NCBI RefSeq assembly: GCF_014649755.1
Contig: NZ_BMTQ01000010.1
Coordinates: forward strand, 231,045 to 295,044
DNA from: Streptomyces litmocidini
Lineage (GTDB): Bacteria > Actinomycetota > Actinomycetes > Streptomycetales > Streptomycetaceae
DNA length: 64,000 nucleotides
Direction of reading: 5' to 3'
Within the stretch, counting starts at the first letter, position 1, and the number at the start of each line of letters is the position of its first letter. The notes under the pieces were generated by a model that was given only the letters and a program-made list of their open reading frames with translations, was not told the origin of the DNA and searched no databases. Of this stretch, positions 8,274-16,733 are shown one piece after another. The position numbers and the translations under genes are program-made.

Positions 8274-9143
8274 TCACCTGGCCCAGACCGCGGCGACGGC
8301 CTCGGCGTGGGAGGCGGCCTGGGTCCGCCCGGCGCGGGCCGCGGCGGCCCGGTGCGCGGGGTCCAGCACGTTGCGCCCGATCGCCTTGCGGGAGGCCTCG
8401 TCGGGGGTGATCACCTCGACGAGGGCCCCGGCGGCGGCGAGGTCGGCGCCCTGCCGGGCCGGGGAGGGCACGGCCTTGCCGCCCCGGGCACTGGGAGCGA
8501 CGACGACGACCCGGTCGTAGCCGGCGGCGAGGTGGGCGTTGGCCGGGGAGTGGATGCCGCCGTCGATCCAGCGGCGCCCCTCGATCGTCGCCGGGGGCCA
8601 GACGCCGGGGACGGCGCAGCTCGCGGTGACGGCGTCGGTCAGCGGGACGCCGCTGCCCTCGTCGTACACGGCGAGTTCGCCGGTCTCGGCGTCGACCGCG
8701 GTGATCAGCAGCGGCCGCGCGGGCCAGTCGGCGGCCCGGCCGAGCCGCCGGGCGACGGTCGCGCGGCGGTCCGCCTCGGCCACGGTGGGGGCGGCGAGGG
8801 CGAGCCGGCCGAGCCTGCGCCCGTACTCCTCCGGGGTCCGGGAACGGAGGACGGCGAGGGCGTACCGGAGGACCGTCGGGATCCCGAGCCGGGCGGCGGA
8901 CTCGGTGGCCTGCCCGTCGAGCTGGTCCTCGTACAGGGCGTCGAGCCCGCCCCGGCCGGAGGCGAGCCGTGCCCCGACGACGGCCCCCGCGGAGCTCCCG
9001 ACGATCAGATCGGCGGTCGTCAGATCGACCCCGGCGTCGAGGAGCCCGCGCAGCACCCCGGCCTCCCACCCCGCCCCGACGAGCCCTCCGGCCCCCAGGA
9101 CCAGTGCCGTCCGCTTCCCCGCCCGCTTCTCCGTCCGTGTCAT
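8274..9143 (-). CDS. Patatin-like phospholipase
   Basis: A 289-residue serine lipase of the patatin family with a complete catalytic set. The oxyanion glycine motif LGAGGLVGAGWEAG lies at residues about 16-29, the nucleophile elbow GSSAG at 49-53 (Ser51), and the dyad Asp194 in WIDGGIHS. No signal peptide or membrane segment is visible, so a cytoplasmic or membrane-peripheral acyl hydrolase is expected. The natural lipid substrate is unknown. The ATG at 9143 has only a weak ribosome site but matches family length. Confidence 0.88.
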   Translation of the reverse strand: MTRTEKRAGKRTALVLGAGGLVGAGWEAGVLRGLLDAGVDLTTADLIVGSSAGAVVGARLASGRGGLDALYEDQLDGQATESAARLGIPTVLRYALAVLRSRTPEEYGRRLGRLALAAPTVAEADRRATVARRLGRAADWPARPLLITAVDAETGELAVYDEGSGVPLTDAVTASCAVPGVWPPATIEGRRWIDGGIHSPANAHLAAGYDRVVVVAPSARGGKAVPSPARQGADLAAAGALVEVITPDEASRKAIGRNVLDPAHRAAAARAGRTQAASHAEAVAAVWAR

Positions 9144-9191
9144 GTACCGAGTCTGGCGCAGGAGTTGGCCCGGCCCGTGACCGGGGTGGGC

Positions 9192-9893
9192 TCAGAGGTT
9201 CTTGAGGGCCTCGCGGACGGAGAGCGGGGAGAGACGGGAGCCGTGGGCGGTGACGAAGGCGCGGACCTCGGCGGGGGCCGTCCTGCCGTACTCGCGCAGG
9301 CTCCAGCCGATGGCCTTGCGGACGAAGAAGTCGGGGTGGGCCGAGCGGCGCAGGCAATGGGCGAAGAGCCGGTCCGCGTCGGTGGCGTCCTTGAAGCGCA
9401 GCTGGTGGAGGAGGGCGGTGCGGGCGACCCACGGGTCCTCGTCGTCGATCCACACGTCCATCTCCGCGGCGAGGGCGGGATCGGCCGCGACCAGGCCGCC
9501 GACGACGTGGGCGGCGAGGTGGTCGACCGTGTCCCACCAGGAGACGGTGGTGACGAGCCGGCGGGCGACCGGCAGGAAGCCCGAGGAGCAGCGCTTCACG
9601 TGCCGGCGCAGGTAGTCGACGGCGAAGTAGTGGTACTCCCGCTCCGGGAGGGCGAAGCAGCGCAGGGCGATGGCGGCGCAGTCGGTCTCGTCGGGCCGCG
9701 GGGTGCCGTCGAGGACCGTGCGGGACAGGGCGCGGCGCTCGGGCGTGCGGATGCCGAGGAAGGGAGCCGCGCCCTTCATGTACGCGACCATCTCCTGGGC
9801 CCGGAAGGGGTTCCCCGCGGCGGGGTAGACGGTGGTGAGCCGCTCCAGGAGGGTGTCGGCGAGGGCGCTCGCGGGCGGCGGGGTGTCGGTCAC
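9192..9893 (-). CDS. DNA alkylation repair protein (AlkC/AlkD-type HEAT repeat)
   Basis: A 233-residue all-helical protein of the DNA alkylation repair glycosylase family. Recognisable features include NPFRAQEMVAYMKGAAPFLGI at the N-terminus, the CFALPEREYHYFAVDYL helix, SWWDTVDHLAAHVVG, and the repeat WIDDEDPWVARTALLHQL with FVRKAIGWSLREYGR near the end. AlkD-like enzymes excise bulky or cationic N3/N7-alkylpurines by HEAT-repeat DNA trapping. The start is GTG at 9893, preceded by GAGAGGGACCC. It is divergent from the TVP38 gene. Confidence 0.88.
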   Translation of the reverse strand: MTDTPPPASALADTLLERLTTVYPAAGNPFRAQEMVAYMKGAAPFLGIRTPERRALSRTVLDGTPRPDETDCAAIALRCFALPEREYHYFAVDYLRRHVKRCSSGFLPVARRLVTTVSWWDTVDHLAAHVVGGLVAADPALAAEMDVWIDDEDPWVARTALLHQLRFKDATDADRLFAHCLRRSAHPDFFVRKAIGWSLREYGRTAPAEVRAFVTAHGSRLSPLSVREALKNL

Positions 9894-9910
9894 GGGTCCC
9901 TCTCGGTCAC

Positions 9911-9999
9911 GGTGCGCCCCTCGGGGCGCACCGGATGGATCCGGGAGCGCGCCCGGGCGGACATGACGTACATTACGGCGCTCCTACGGACGCGTCCGT
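9911..9999. promoter_or_regulatory. Divergent intergenic region with hairpin and palindrome
   Basis: Between the DNA alkylation repair and TVP38 genes there is an inverted repeat GGTGCGCCCC/GGGGCGCACC (9911-9920 and 9923-9932). A perfect 14-bp palindrome ACGGACGCGTCCGT lies at 9986-9999, 12 bases before the TVP38 ATG. The palindrome is well placed for a repressor; which protein binds it is unknown. Confidence 0.35.
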
Positions 10000-10011
10000 T
10001 ACCCTCCCCGA

Positions 10012-10767
10012 ATGCTCGCTCCCGTCCCCCGGCCGCCGGGCTCCCTCGCCCTCCGCTGTTCCCGGGCCCTGCTCTCCCCCCGCTCGCGGCTGTCGCTGCT
10101 CGCGCTCCTGCTGCTCACGGCCGCCTCCCTCGTGGTCCTCTACCAGCCGCAGCGGATGCTCGCCTCGGGCTGGCCGCCGCACACGAGCGGCGCCGGGGCG
10201 GTGCTGCTCTTCGGCCTGGCGTACGGGGTGTGCGCGGCGGCCTTCGTACCGCGTCCGGTGCTCAACCTGGCGGCGGGCGCGCTCTTCGGCGCCGCGGCCG
10301 GTCTGACGGGGGCGCTCGCGGGGACGGTGCTCGGCGCGGGGATCGCCTTCACCCTCGGCCGGGTCCTGGGGCAGGACGCGCTGCGGCCGCTGGTGCGGGG
10401 CCGCTGGCTGACGGCGGCGGACGGGCAGCTGAGCCGGCACGGATTCCGTTCGATGCTGGCGGTCCGGCTCTTCCCCGGGGTGCCGTTCGCGGCGGCCAAC
10501 TACTGCGCGGCCGTCTCGCGGATGCGGTACGTCCCCTTCCTGGTCGCGACGGCGCTCGGCTCCCTGCCGAACACGGCGGCGTACGTGGTGGCGGGCGCCC
10601 AGGCCGGTTCGCCGGGCTCGCCGGCGTTCCTCCTGTCGGCGGGGTTCATCGTCCTGTCGGGCCTCGGCGCGGCGGCGGTGGCCTGGCGCAAGCGGCACGG
10701 TCTGCGGGCCGCCGCTCCCGCTCCGGCCCGGGAGCCCGGACCGGAGCGGGAGCCGGTGCTCCCGTAG
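10012..10767 (+). CDS. TVP38/TMEM64-family membrane protein
   Basis: A 251-residue polytopic protein of the TVP38/VTT (SNARE-associated) family. Diagnostic parts are the segment FGAAAGLTGALAGTVLGAGIAF, the helix containing RHGFRSMLAVRLFPGVPFAAANYCA with the conserved Arg-x-x-P, and the final AYVVAGAQAGSPG. It is distantly related to the DedA protein at 3366. These proteins are believed to move or scramble lipids; no direct role can be assigned here. The C-terminus is a Pro/Glu/Arg-rich tail. Confidence 0.82.
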   Translation: MLAPVPRPPGSLALRCSRALLSPRSRLSLLALLLLTAASLVVLYQPQRMLASGWPPHTSGAGAVLLFGLAYGVCAAAFVPRPVLNLAAGALFGAAAGLTGALAGTVLGAGIAFTLGRVLGQDALRPLVRGRWLTAADGQLSRHGFRSMLAVRLFPGVPFAAANYCAAVSRMRYVPFLVATALGSLPNTAAYVVAGAQAGSPGSPAFLLSAGFIVLSGLGAAAVAWRKRHGLRAAAPAPAREPGPEREPVLP

Positions 10768-10874
10768 GGCGTCCCGCCGCGCGACCGGCCTCGCCACGGG
10801 CCCGTCATCTTGGGCATGTACGCTGCGCTCGACCTTCTGACCGCACACGTACATAACGGGACGGCCCTAGCCCC

Positions 10875-11750
10875 ATGAGTTGGTTCGAATCGTTCATCCT
10901 GGGACTCGTCCAGGGGCTGACGGAGTTCCTTCCCATCTCCTCCAGCGCGCACCTCCGCCTCACGGCGGCGTTCGCCGGCTGGGAGGACCCGGGTGCGGCC
11001 TTCACCGCGATCACCCAGATCGGCACGGAGACGGCGGTCCTGATCTACTTCCGCAAGGACATCGCCCGGATCGTCTCGGCCTGGTTCCGCTCCCTCACGA
11101 ACAAGGCGATGCGCTCCGACCACGACGCCCAGATGGGCTGGCTGGTGATCGTCGGCTCGATCCCGATCGGCGTCCTCGGCGTCACGCTCAAGGACCAGAT
11201 CGAGGGCCCCTTCCGCGATCTGCGGATCACGGCGACCACCCTCATCGTGATGGGCGTCGTCCTCGGCGTCGCCGACCGGCTCGCCGCCCGGGACGAGATA
11301 GGCGGCCGGCACCGCGCGATGCGCGAGCGCAAGACGCTCAAGGACCTCGGGGTGAAGGACGGTCTGATCTACGGCCTCTGCCAGGCGATGGCGCTGATTC
11401 CGGGCGTCTCCCGCTCGGGTGCGACGATCTCCGGCGGTCTGTTCATGGGCTACACCCGCGAGGCGGCGGCCCGGTACTCCTTCCTCCTCGCCATCCCGGC
11501 GGTGCTCGCCTCCGGCGCGTTCGAGCTGAAGGACGCGGGCGAGAGCGGCCACGTCTCCTGGGGCCCGACGATCTTCGCCACGGTCATCGCCTTCGCCGTC
11601 GGCTACGCGGTGATCGCGTGGTTCATGAAGTTCATCACCACCAAGTCCTTCATGCCGTTCGTGATCTACCGGATCCTGCTCGGCATCCTGCTCATCGTGC
11701 TGGTCTCGGCCGGCGTGCTCAGCCCGCACGCCGGCGAGTCCGCCGGCTGA
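10875..11750 (+). CDS. uppP: Undecaprenyl-diphosphatase
   Basis: A 291-residue membrane phosphatase (BacA/UppP) that converts undecaprenyl pyrophosphate to the monophosphate lipid carrier for peptidoglycan and teichoic acid synthesis. Both signature regions are intact: GLVQGLTEFLPISSSAHLRL near residue 12 (acidic motif plus PxSSSAH) and LIPGVSRSGATISGGLFMG (PGxSRSG), with about eight helices. Loss of this enzyme is linked to bacitracin sensitivity. It ends five bases from the convergent flavin reductase gene. Confidence 0.95.
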   Translation: MSWFESFILGLVQGLTEFLPISSSAHLRLTAAFAGWEDPGAAFTAITQIGTETAVLIYFRKDIARIVSAWFRSLTNKAMRSDHDAQMGWLVIVGSIPIGVLGVTLKDQIEGPFRDLRITATTLIVMGVVLGVADRLAARDEIGGRHRAMRERKTLKDLGVKDGLIYGLCQAMALIPGVSRSGATISGGLFMGYTREAAARYSFLLAIPAVLASGAFELKDAGESGHVSWGPTIFATVIAFAVGYAVIAWFMKFITTKSFMPFVIYRILLGILLIVLVSAGVLSPHAGESAG

Positions 11751-11755
11751 GGACC

Positions 11756-12349
11756 TCAGGCCCGGTGGGGCACCCGGGCGATCTCCTCGATGCCGCCCAG
11801 GGTGCCCCACTCGTTCTTGCCGAGCCGGGACAGCGGGCGCATCAGGGTCATCTCGGGGTGGCCGTCGACCATGACGGACTCGTCGACCGCCGCGTGCACG
11901 ACCCGGCCGAAGACGACCGTGGAGTCGCCGATCCGCAGCGTGCTGTGCAGTTCGCACTCCAGGGCCACCGGCGACCGGGCGACCCGCGGCGGCTTCACCC
12001 GCAGGCTCGGCTCCCGCTCGATGCCGCACGCGTCGAACTCGCTCACCCCGCGCGGGAAGTCCGTCGCCGTGGCGTTGATCCGCTCGAAGAGCCCCTCGGG
12101 GGCGAGGTTCACCACGAACTCCCCCGTCTCCTCCACGTTGCGCAGCGAGTCCTTGCGCCCGACCGAGGTGAACTGCACGACCGGCGGCGCGACCGAGGAG
12201 ATGGTGAAGAAGGAGTGCGGGGCGAGGTTGTCCGTGCCGTCGGCCGAGGCCGTGGACACCCAGGCGATCGGCCGGGGGACGACGGTGGCCGTCAGCAGCC
12301 GGTAGAAGGAGGTGCGGTCGGTCAGACCGGGATCGATGTTCACGCGCAT
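11756..12349 (-). CDS. Flavin reductase family protein (FMN-binding split barrel)
   Basis: A 197-residue FMN-binding split-barrel protein. TVVPRPIAWVSTASADGTDNLAPHSFFTI is the typical FMN/active-site strand pair and NVEETGEFVVNLAPEGLFERIN follows as in the flavin reductase/DIM6 family. Members transfer hydride from NAD(P)H to flavin for partner monooxygenases or have unknown physiological acceptors. The ATG at 12349 is chosen because residues upstream are low-complexity. It is divergent from the SnoaL-like gene. Confidence 0.85.
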   Translation of the reverse strand: MRVNIDPGLTDRTSFYRLLTATVVPRPIAWVSTASADGTDNLAPHSFFTISSVAPPVVQFTSVGRKDSLRNVEETGEFVVNLAPEGLFERINATATDFPRGVSEFDACGIEREPSLRVKPPRVARSPVALECELHSTLRIGDSTVVFGRVVHAAVDESVMVDGHPEMTLMRPLSRLGKNEWGTLGGIEEIARVPHRA

Positions 12350-12422
12350 GGCGGCCAGTATGACCGGCGGCGACCGGCGCACACCCCTTGGCCCCCGGCG
12401 CCCGCTGCCCGACACTGAGCCG

Positions 12423-12866
12423 ATGACGCAGCGCGTGGACCTCGCGACCGTGATGGACCGATTCGCCCTCGACGACCTGGTCACCGGCTACGCGGCGGCC
12501 GTGGACGAGGGCGACTGGAACGCCTACCGGGGGCTGTTCGCCCCGGACGGCAGGGCCGACTACCGGGGCTCGGGCGGGATCGAGGGGCCGGCGGCGGAGG
12601 TCGCCGACTGGCTGGCCGCGACGCTGCCCCTCTTTCCCGTACGCCAGCACCTCATCGTGAACCGGCGGGTGCGGTTCCGGGAGCCGGGCGGGTATCCGGA
12701 GACCGGGGACCGGGCGGACATCGGCGCCGACTACGTCAACCCGATGCGGTTCGCCACCGGCGAGGACTTCGTCTGCGGCGGGCGCTACGCCTTCGCGGCA
12801 CGGCGCACCGCCGACGGCTGGCGGCTCGCCTCGGTCGTCGTCGACGAGCGCTGGCGCCGCGCCTGA
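12423..12866 (+). CDS. SnoaL/NTF2-like small protein
   Basis: A 147-residue alpha+beta cone-fold protein. The opening helices MDRFALDDLVTGYAAAVDEGDWNAYRGLFAPDG are typical of SnoaL-like and scytalone-dehydratase-like NTF2 members, and the curved sheet ends GGRYAFAARRTADGWRLASVVVDERW. Such proteins serve as isomerases, hydratases or ligand-binding subunits; no specific reaction can be assigned. It starts 74 bases from the divergent flavin reductase start and converges with the Gfo/Idh gene seven bases away. Confidence 0.75.
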   Translation: MTQRVDLATVMDRFALDDLVTGYAAAVDEGDWNAYRGLFAPDGRADYRGSGGIEGPAAEVADWLAATLPLFPVRQHLIVNRRVRFREPGGYPETGDRADIGADYVNPMRFATGEDFVCGGRYAFAARRTADGWRLASVVVDERWRRA

Positions 12867-12873
12867 CGTGCGG

Positions 12874-13779
12874 TCAGGACGCCTGGGCGAGCGCTTCGCG
12901 GACGACGCGTTCGCACATCTCGTGGGTGAGCAGGGCGTCCCGGGCGCTGAGCACCCGGCCGTCCCGTACCGAGTCGAGGAAGGCGAGGACCGCCTGCTCG
13001 ATGCCGCGCTGCCGGGCCACGGGCACCCAGTCGCCGCGGCGGCGCACGGTCGGCTGCCCCTTGTGGTCGACGACCTCGGCGAGGTTGAGGACCTGGCGCT
13101 TGGTGTCCTGGCCGGAGACCTCCAGGATCTCTTCGGTGGAGCCGTTCATCCGGTTCATCATGCCGATGGCGGTGAACCCGTCGCCGGAGAGCTGGAGCAC
13201 CACGTGGTGCATGAGCCCCTCGCGGATCCGGGCGCGCACGTCGATGTGCTCGACCTCGCCGGGCAGCAGGAAGCGCAGGGTGTCGACGACGTGGATGAAG
13301 TCGTCGAGGACGAGGGTGCGGGGGTCCTCGGGCAGGCCGATGCGGTTCTTCTGGAGGAGGATCAGCTCGCGAGGGTGCTCCAGGCACTGGGCGTAGCCGG
13401 GGGCGAGGCGCCGGTTGAAGCCGACGGCGAGGCTGACGGAGCGCTTCTCGGCGAGTTCCACGATCTGCTCGGAGTCGGCGTACTCGTACGCGAGGGGCTT
13501 GTCGACGTACGTGGGGACGCCGGCTTCGATCAGCCGGCCGGCGATCTCGGCGTGGGCCGCGGTGGAGGCGTGGACGAAGGCCGCGTCGAGCCCGGCGGAG
13601 AGCAGCGAGTCGAGGTCGCGGTGGCGCCGGTCGGCGGGCAGGTGCAGGGTGTCGGCCACCCGCTTCAGGGTCGCCGGGGTGCGGGTCTGGAGGTGGAGGT
13701 CGACCCCGGGAAGGGTGCCGAGGACGGGGAGGTAGGCCTTCTGCGCGATGTCGCCGAGTCCGATGCAGCCAACCTTCAC
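12874..13779 (-). CDS. Gfo/Idh/MocA-family oxidoreductase
   Basis: A 301-residue NAD(P)-dependent dehydrogenase. The N-terminal Rossmann fold begins MKVGCIGLGDIAQKAYLPVL (GxGxxA-like), the catalytic Lys lies in the conserved DKPLA motif at about residue 94 (EKP in most members), and a C-terminal sheet domain carries LDDFIHVVDTLRFLLPGEV with a conserved His. Family members oxidise or reduce sugars, cyclitols or their amines. The specific substrate is unknown. It stands upstream of nothing on its strand except the convergent SnoaL-like gene. Confidence 0.85.
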   Translation of the reverse strand: MKVGCIGLGDIAQKAYLPVLGTLPGVDLHLQTRTPATLKRVADTLHLPADRRHRDLDSLLSAGLDAAFVHASTAAHAEIAGRLIEAGVPTYVDKPLAYEYADSEQIVELAEKRSVSLAVGFNRRLAPGYAQCLEHPRELILLQKNRIGLPEDPRTLVLDDFIHVVDTLRFLLPGEVEHIDVRARIREGLMHHVVLQLSGDGFTAIGMMNRMNGSTEEILEVSGQDTKRQVLNLAEVVDHKGQPTVRRRGDWVPVARQRGIEQAVLAFLDSVRDGRVLSARDALLTHEMCERVVREALAQAS

Positions 13780-13839
13780 GGGGTCTCCCTTGTCGTCGTT
13801 CGCCGGCCCTGGCCGTACGGGCCGTTCGCGCCGGTCAGC

Positions 13840-15069
13840 TTACGCGGGGCGGGTCGCGTCCCCGGGCGAGGGGACGGGGTCGGCGGGCGGGTTCCAGTCG
13901 CAGATGCCGTCGAAGCCGCGCAGGGCGAGGCCGGGCCCGAAGCGGGAGGCGGCGCCGACGGCCGCGGCGCGGAGGGCGACGGCGGGGCGGGCGGAGAGCA
14001 TGGTGATCGCGCCGGTGCGGGCGGCCCTGCGGACGATGGCGGTGGTGCGCGGCAACCGGTCGGCGGTGTACGCGGCGAGTGCGCGGCCCGGGACGAAGCC
14101 GGGGGCGGTGCGGGCGTGGTGGGCGAGGACGACGGCGTCCTCGACCGCCTGGTTCCCGCCCTGGCCGAGGCTCGGCATCATCGCGTGCGCGGCGTCGCCG
14201 AGGAGGGCGACCCTGCCCCGGTGGAAGGCGGGCAGCGGGTCGGGCAGGTGGTGGACGTCGTGCCGCAGGATCCGGTCGGGGGCGACTCCGGCCAGGATCT
14301 CGGGGACGGGGTGGTGCCAGTCCCCGAAGAGCCGGAGCAGTTCGGCCCTCTCGTCGTCGGGCGCGTGGACGCTGGCGGGGGCCACGGCCATGGCGTACGC
14401 GTAGACCCGGCCGTCCTTGAGGGGCTGGCTGCCCCACAGCCGGCCGGCGCCCCAGGTCTCGTGCGGGGCGAAGGGCCGGGCGGGCGCGGGGACGACGAGG
14501 CGCCAGCTGGTGCTGCCGGAGTAGCGGGGGCCGGGGTGGCCGGGGAAGAGCGTCCGGCGGGTCTCCGAGTGGATGCCGTCGGCGGCGACGACGAGTTCGG
14601 CCTCGATCCCGCCCCGGTCCGCGGTCCCGGTGCCCGGGGCGGTGAGCCGGGCGGGGCGCTGGTCGTCGCCGGGGTCGGTGACGGTGGCGGTCACGCCCGT
14701 GCGGACGACGCCCTCGGGGAGGGCGGAGAGGAGGATGTCGACGAGGGCGGCCCGGTGGAGGAGGACGAGGGGGCCGCCGAAGCGAGCGGCGGCGGCCCCG
14801 GCGTCGGTGCGGGAGAGCCAGCGGCCGCCGGGGGTGCGCAGGCCGCCGTCGCCCTGCCAGGCGGAGAGTGCGCGGACGCGGTGGCCGAGGCCGATGACGT
14901 CGAGGGCGCGCTGGGCGTTGGGGGCGAGGGCGATGCCGGCGCCGACGGGGGTGAGGGCGGTGGCGCGTTCGAGGAGGGTGACCTGCCAGCCGCGCCGGTG
15001 CAGGGCGACGGCGGCGGTGAGACCGCCGATTCCGGCTCCGACGATGACGGCGCGGTGCTGCTGTTCCAT
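13840..15069 (-). CDS. FAD-dependent monooxygenase (PHBH-like)
   Basis: A 409-residue group A flavoprotein hydroxylase. Three FAD motifs are present: VIVGAGIGGLTAAVALHRRG near residue 8, the DG motif VVAADGIHSETRR in the middle, and GDAAHAMMPSLGQGGNQAVEDA (GD motif, about 290-312). It should hydroxylate an aromatic or related compound using NAD(P)H and O2. It is divergent from a TetR regulator with two identical operators between them, so its expression is probably induced when that regulator binds the substrate or a related ligand. A detoxification or catabolic role is more likely than a biosynthetic cluster, since no partner genes are adjacent. Confidence 0.88.
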   Translation of the reverse strand: MEQQHRAVIVGAGIGGLTAAVALHRRGWQVTLLERATALTPVGAGIALAPNAQRALDVIGLGHRVRALSAWQGDGGLRTPGGRWLSRTDAGAAAARFGGPLVLLHRAALVDILLSALPEGVVRTGVTATVTDPGDDQRPARLTAPGTGTADRGGIEAELVVAADGIHSETRRTLFPGHPGPRYSGSTSWRLVVPAPARPFAPHETWGAGRLWGSQPLKDGRVYAYAMAVAPASVHAPDDERAELLRLFGDWHHPVPEILAGVAPDRILRHDVHHLPDPLPAFHRGRVALLGDAAHAMMPSLGQGGNQAVEDAVVLAHHARTAPGFVPGRALAAYTADRLPRTTAIVRRAARTGAITMLSARPAVALRAAAVGAASRFGPGLALRGFDGICDWNPPADPVPSPGDATRPA

Positions 15070-15114
15070 GGCTGCTCCTCGGTTCGGGCGGGTGGGGCGG
15101 GCCGGAGGGGCGGG

Positions 15115-15270
15115 GCGACCTGGTCGAGCCCCTGGCCGGGTCGGGTCGGATCGACCGGGCCGGGTCGCATCGACCAGGTCGGTCGGGTCGGACCAGGCCG
15201 GATCGGGCCGGGCCAGGTCGGGTCGGACCAGGTCGGGTCGGGCGGGCCCAGGCCGGGCCGGGCCGGTCGG
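15115..15270. repeat. Low-complexity GGTCGG/GGGCCGG repeat tract
   Basis: A stretch of about 155 bases upstream of the monooxygenase start consists of degenerate GGTCGG, GACCAGG and GGGCCGG units with no ATG-led frame of its own. It would lie in the 5' leader or promoter-distal part of the monooxygenase gene. Confidence 0.55.
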
Positions 15271-15272
15271 GA

Positions 15273-15322
15273 ACTACAGGTGTAGTGACCCCTTCCGGTC
15301 GCGACCGTACTACAGGTGTAGT
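15273..15322. promoter_or_regulatory. Two identical TetR-type operators
   Basis: The palindrome ACTACA-GG-TGTAGT occurs exactly twice, at 15273-15286 and 15309-15322, with centres 36 bases apart, in the gap between the FAD-monooxygenase and the TetR gene. A -10-like TAGATT at 15334-15339 lies just 7 bases from the TetR ATG, suggesting a leaderless transcript starting at or near the AUG and controlled by the second site. The binding protein is inferred to be the adjacent TetR regulator. Confidence 0.75.
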
Positions 15323-15345
15323 CACGCCGGTAGTAGATTGCCCCC

Positions 15346-15963
15346 ATGACCCGAACCACCGCCGGGACCCCCACCCCGGAGACCGCCGTCTCCCGCGCCG
15401 CGCGGATCGGCGACGCCGCGCTCGCCCTCCTCGTCGAGCGCGGGATGCGGGGCCTGACCCACCGCGCCGTGGACGAGCGGGCCGGGCTGCCGCAGGGTTC
15501 GACGTCCAACCACGCCCGCACCCGCCAGGCCCTCCTGGAGACGGCCGTGCGGCGCCAGGTCCAGCGGGAGGCCGAGGTCCTCACCCCGCACGAACTGCCC
15601 GGCCCGGAGAGCGGCGGCGACGCGCTGGTCGACGCGCTCGCCCTCGCCCTGCACCGCTATCTCACCGACCACCGCTCCCTGCTCGTCTCCCGCTACGAGC
15701 TCGCCCTGGAGGCCACCCGCCGGCCCGAACTGCGCACCTTCTTCGACTCGGCCGGCTCGACGTTCCACGCCCCGCTGATCGCGATGATGGCGGCGGCCGG
15801 TTCCGCGGAGCCCGAACGGCACGCGCTCTCGCTGATCGCCTGGAGCGAGGGGGTGATGTTCTCCTGCGCGGCGGGCTCCTTCCACGCGGCCGTGCCGAGC
15901 CGCACCGAACTGCGCACCGGCATCGACGAGCTGATGCGCGGCATGCTCGGCGACCTCGCCTGA
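15346..15963 (+). CDS. TetR/AcrR-family repressor
   Basis: A 205-residue regulator. The N-terminal helix-turn-helix is at about residues 18-64 (IGDAALALLVERGMRGLTHR then AVDERAGLPQGSTSNHARTR), and the rest is the helical ligand domain with LTDHRSLLVSRYELALEATR. It probably represses itself and the divergent FAD-monooxygenase gene through the two ACTACAGGTGTAGT sites. There is no ribosome binding site before the ATG; the promoter position suggests leaderless translation. The ligand is unknown. Confidence 0.88.
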   Translation: MTRTTAGTPTPETAVSRAARIGDAALALLVERGMRGLTHRAVDERAGLPQGSTSNHARTRQALLETAVRRQVQREAEVLTPHELPGPESGGDALVDALALALHRYLTDHRSLLVSRYELALEATRRPELRTFFDSAGSTFHAPLIAMMAAAGSAEPERHALSLIAWSEGVMFSCAAGSFHAAVPSRTELRTGIDELMRGMLGDLA

Positions 15964-16009
15964 CACGGGCTGCCGACGGCGGACCCGGCAGGTCGTGGAA
16001 CCCCCGGAC

Positions 16010-16059
16010 GGCGTCGTGCCGTTCGGGCCGGGCTCGCGGGGCCCGAACGGCACGACGCC
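16010..16059 (+). terminator. Strong terminator with perfect 20-bp stem
   Basis: Arms at 16010-16029 and 16040-16059 are perfectly complementary over 20 bases (GGCGTCGTGCCGTTCGGGCC), with a 10-base loop. It lies 47 bases after the TetR stop codon and upstream of the DinB-family gene. Confidence 0.85.
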
Positions 16060-16099
16060 CCCCTGGCGCCGCCCGCGATCATGGGAGACGATGCCGCCC

Positions 16100-16627
16100 A
16101 TGACCACCGAACGCACCGAAACCACCCCGCGCGTCGACCCGTCCACCACCACGGGCGAGCGCGAGGCGCTGGAACAGTGGCTCGACTTCCACCGCGCGAC
16201 CCTCGCGATGAAGTGCGAGGGGCTCGACGACGCCCAGCTGCGCACTCCGTCCGCCCCGCCCTCGGACCTCAACCTGCTGGGTCTGGTCCGGCACATGGCC
16301 GAGGTCGAACGCGGCTGGTTCCGCCGTGTCCTGGCCGGCGAGAAGGCGGAGTGGATCTACTCGACGGAGGAGGACCACGACCGGGACATCCACGTCACGG
16401 ACGAGGACACCTACGAGGAGGCCCACGCCACCTGGCAGGCCGAGATCGCGCACGCGCGCACCCTGGCCGCCGGCCGCGACCTCGACGACCTGGGCGTGGG
16501 CGACCACCGCAGCGGCGAGACCTTCAACCTCCGGTGGATCTACCTCCACATGATCGAGGAGTACGCCCGCCACAACGGCCACGCGGACCTCCTCCGCGAG
16601 CGCATCGACGGCGCGACCGGGGACTGA
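16100..16627 (+). CDS. DinB-family protein (DUF664)
   Basis: A 175-residue four-helix-bundle protein of the DinB/DUF664 superfamily, unrelated to DNA polymerase IV. Conserved metal-type positions are His in LLGLVRHMAEVERGWF and the motif YLHMIEEYARHNGHADLLRE. The fold is shared with mycothiol- or bacillithiol-dependent transferases, so a thiol-dependent or metal-dependent detoxifying enzyme is possible. ATG 16100 is used; an ATG at 16091 three codons upstream is equally possible, and GGGAG sits before both. Confidence 0.85.
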   Translation: MTTERTETTPRVDPSTTTGEREALEQWLDFHRATLAMKCEGLDDAQLRTPSAPPSDLNLLGLVRHMAEVERGWFRRVLAGEKAEWIYSTEEDHDRDIHVTDEDTYEEAHATWQAEIAHARTLAAGRDLDDLGVGDHRSGETFNLRWIYLHMIEEYARHNGHADLLRERIDGATGD

Positions 16628-16652
16628 CCCCGGCCGGGCCGGTCAAGACCGG

Positions 16653-16679
16653 GCCCCGCACGCCTCACCCGTGCGGGGC
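16653..16679 (+). terminator. Hairpin terminator
   Basis: Arms GCCCCGCACG (16653-16662) and its complement (16670-16679) form a 10-bp stem with a 7-base loop, followed by ATTCC. It lies 26 bases after the DinB-family gene. Confidence 0.65.
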
Positions 16680-16733
16680 ATTCCCCGCCGGTAGGGGCGC
16701 GAAGATCGCGTACGGACCAGCAGAGTTGCGCGG

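Noticed and set aside
13840..15963. A secondary-metabolite gene cluster suggested by FAD-monooxygenase, SnoaL-like and PhzF genes
   Set aside because: No polyketide, peptide-synthetase or terpene core genes are present and the candidates are far apart and separately regulated.
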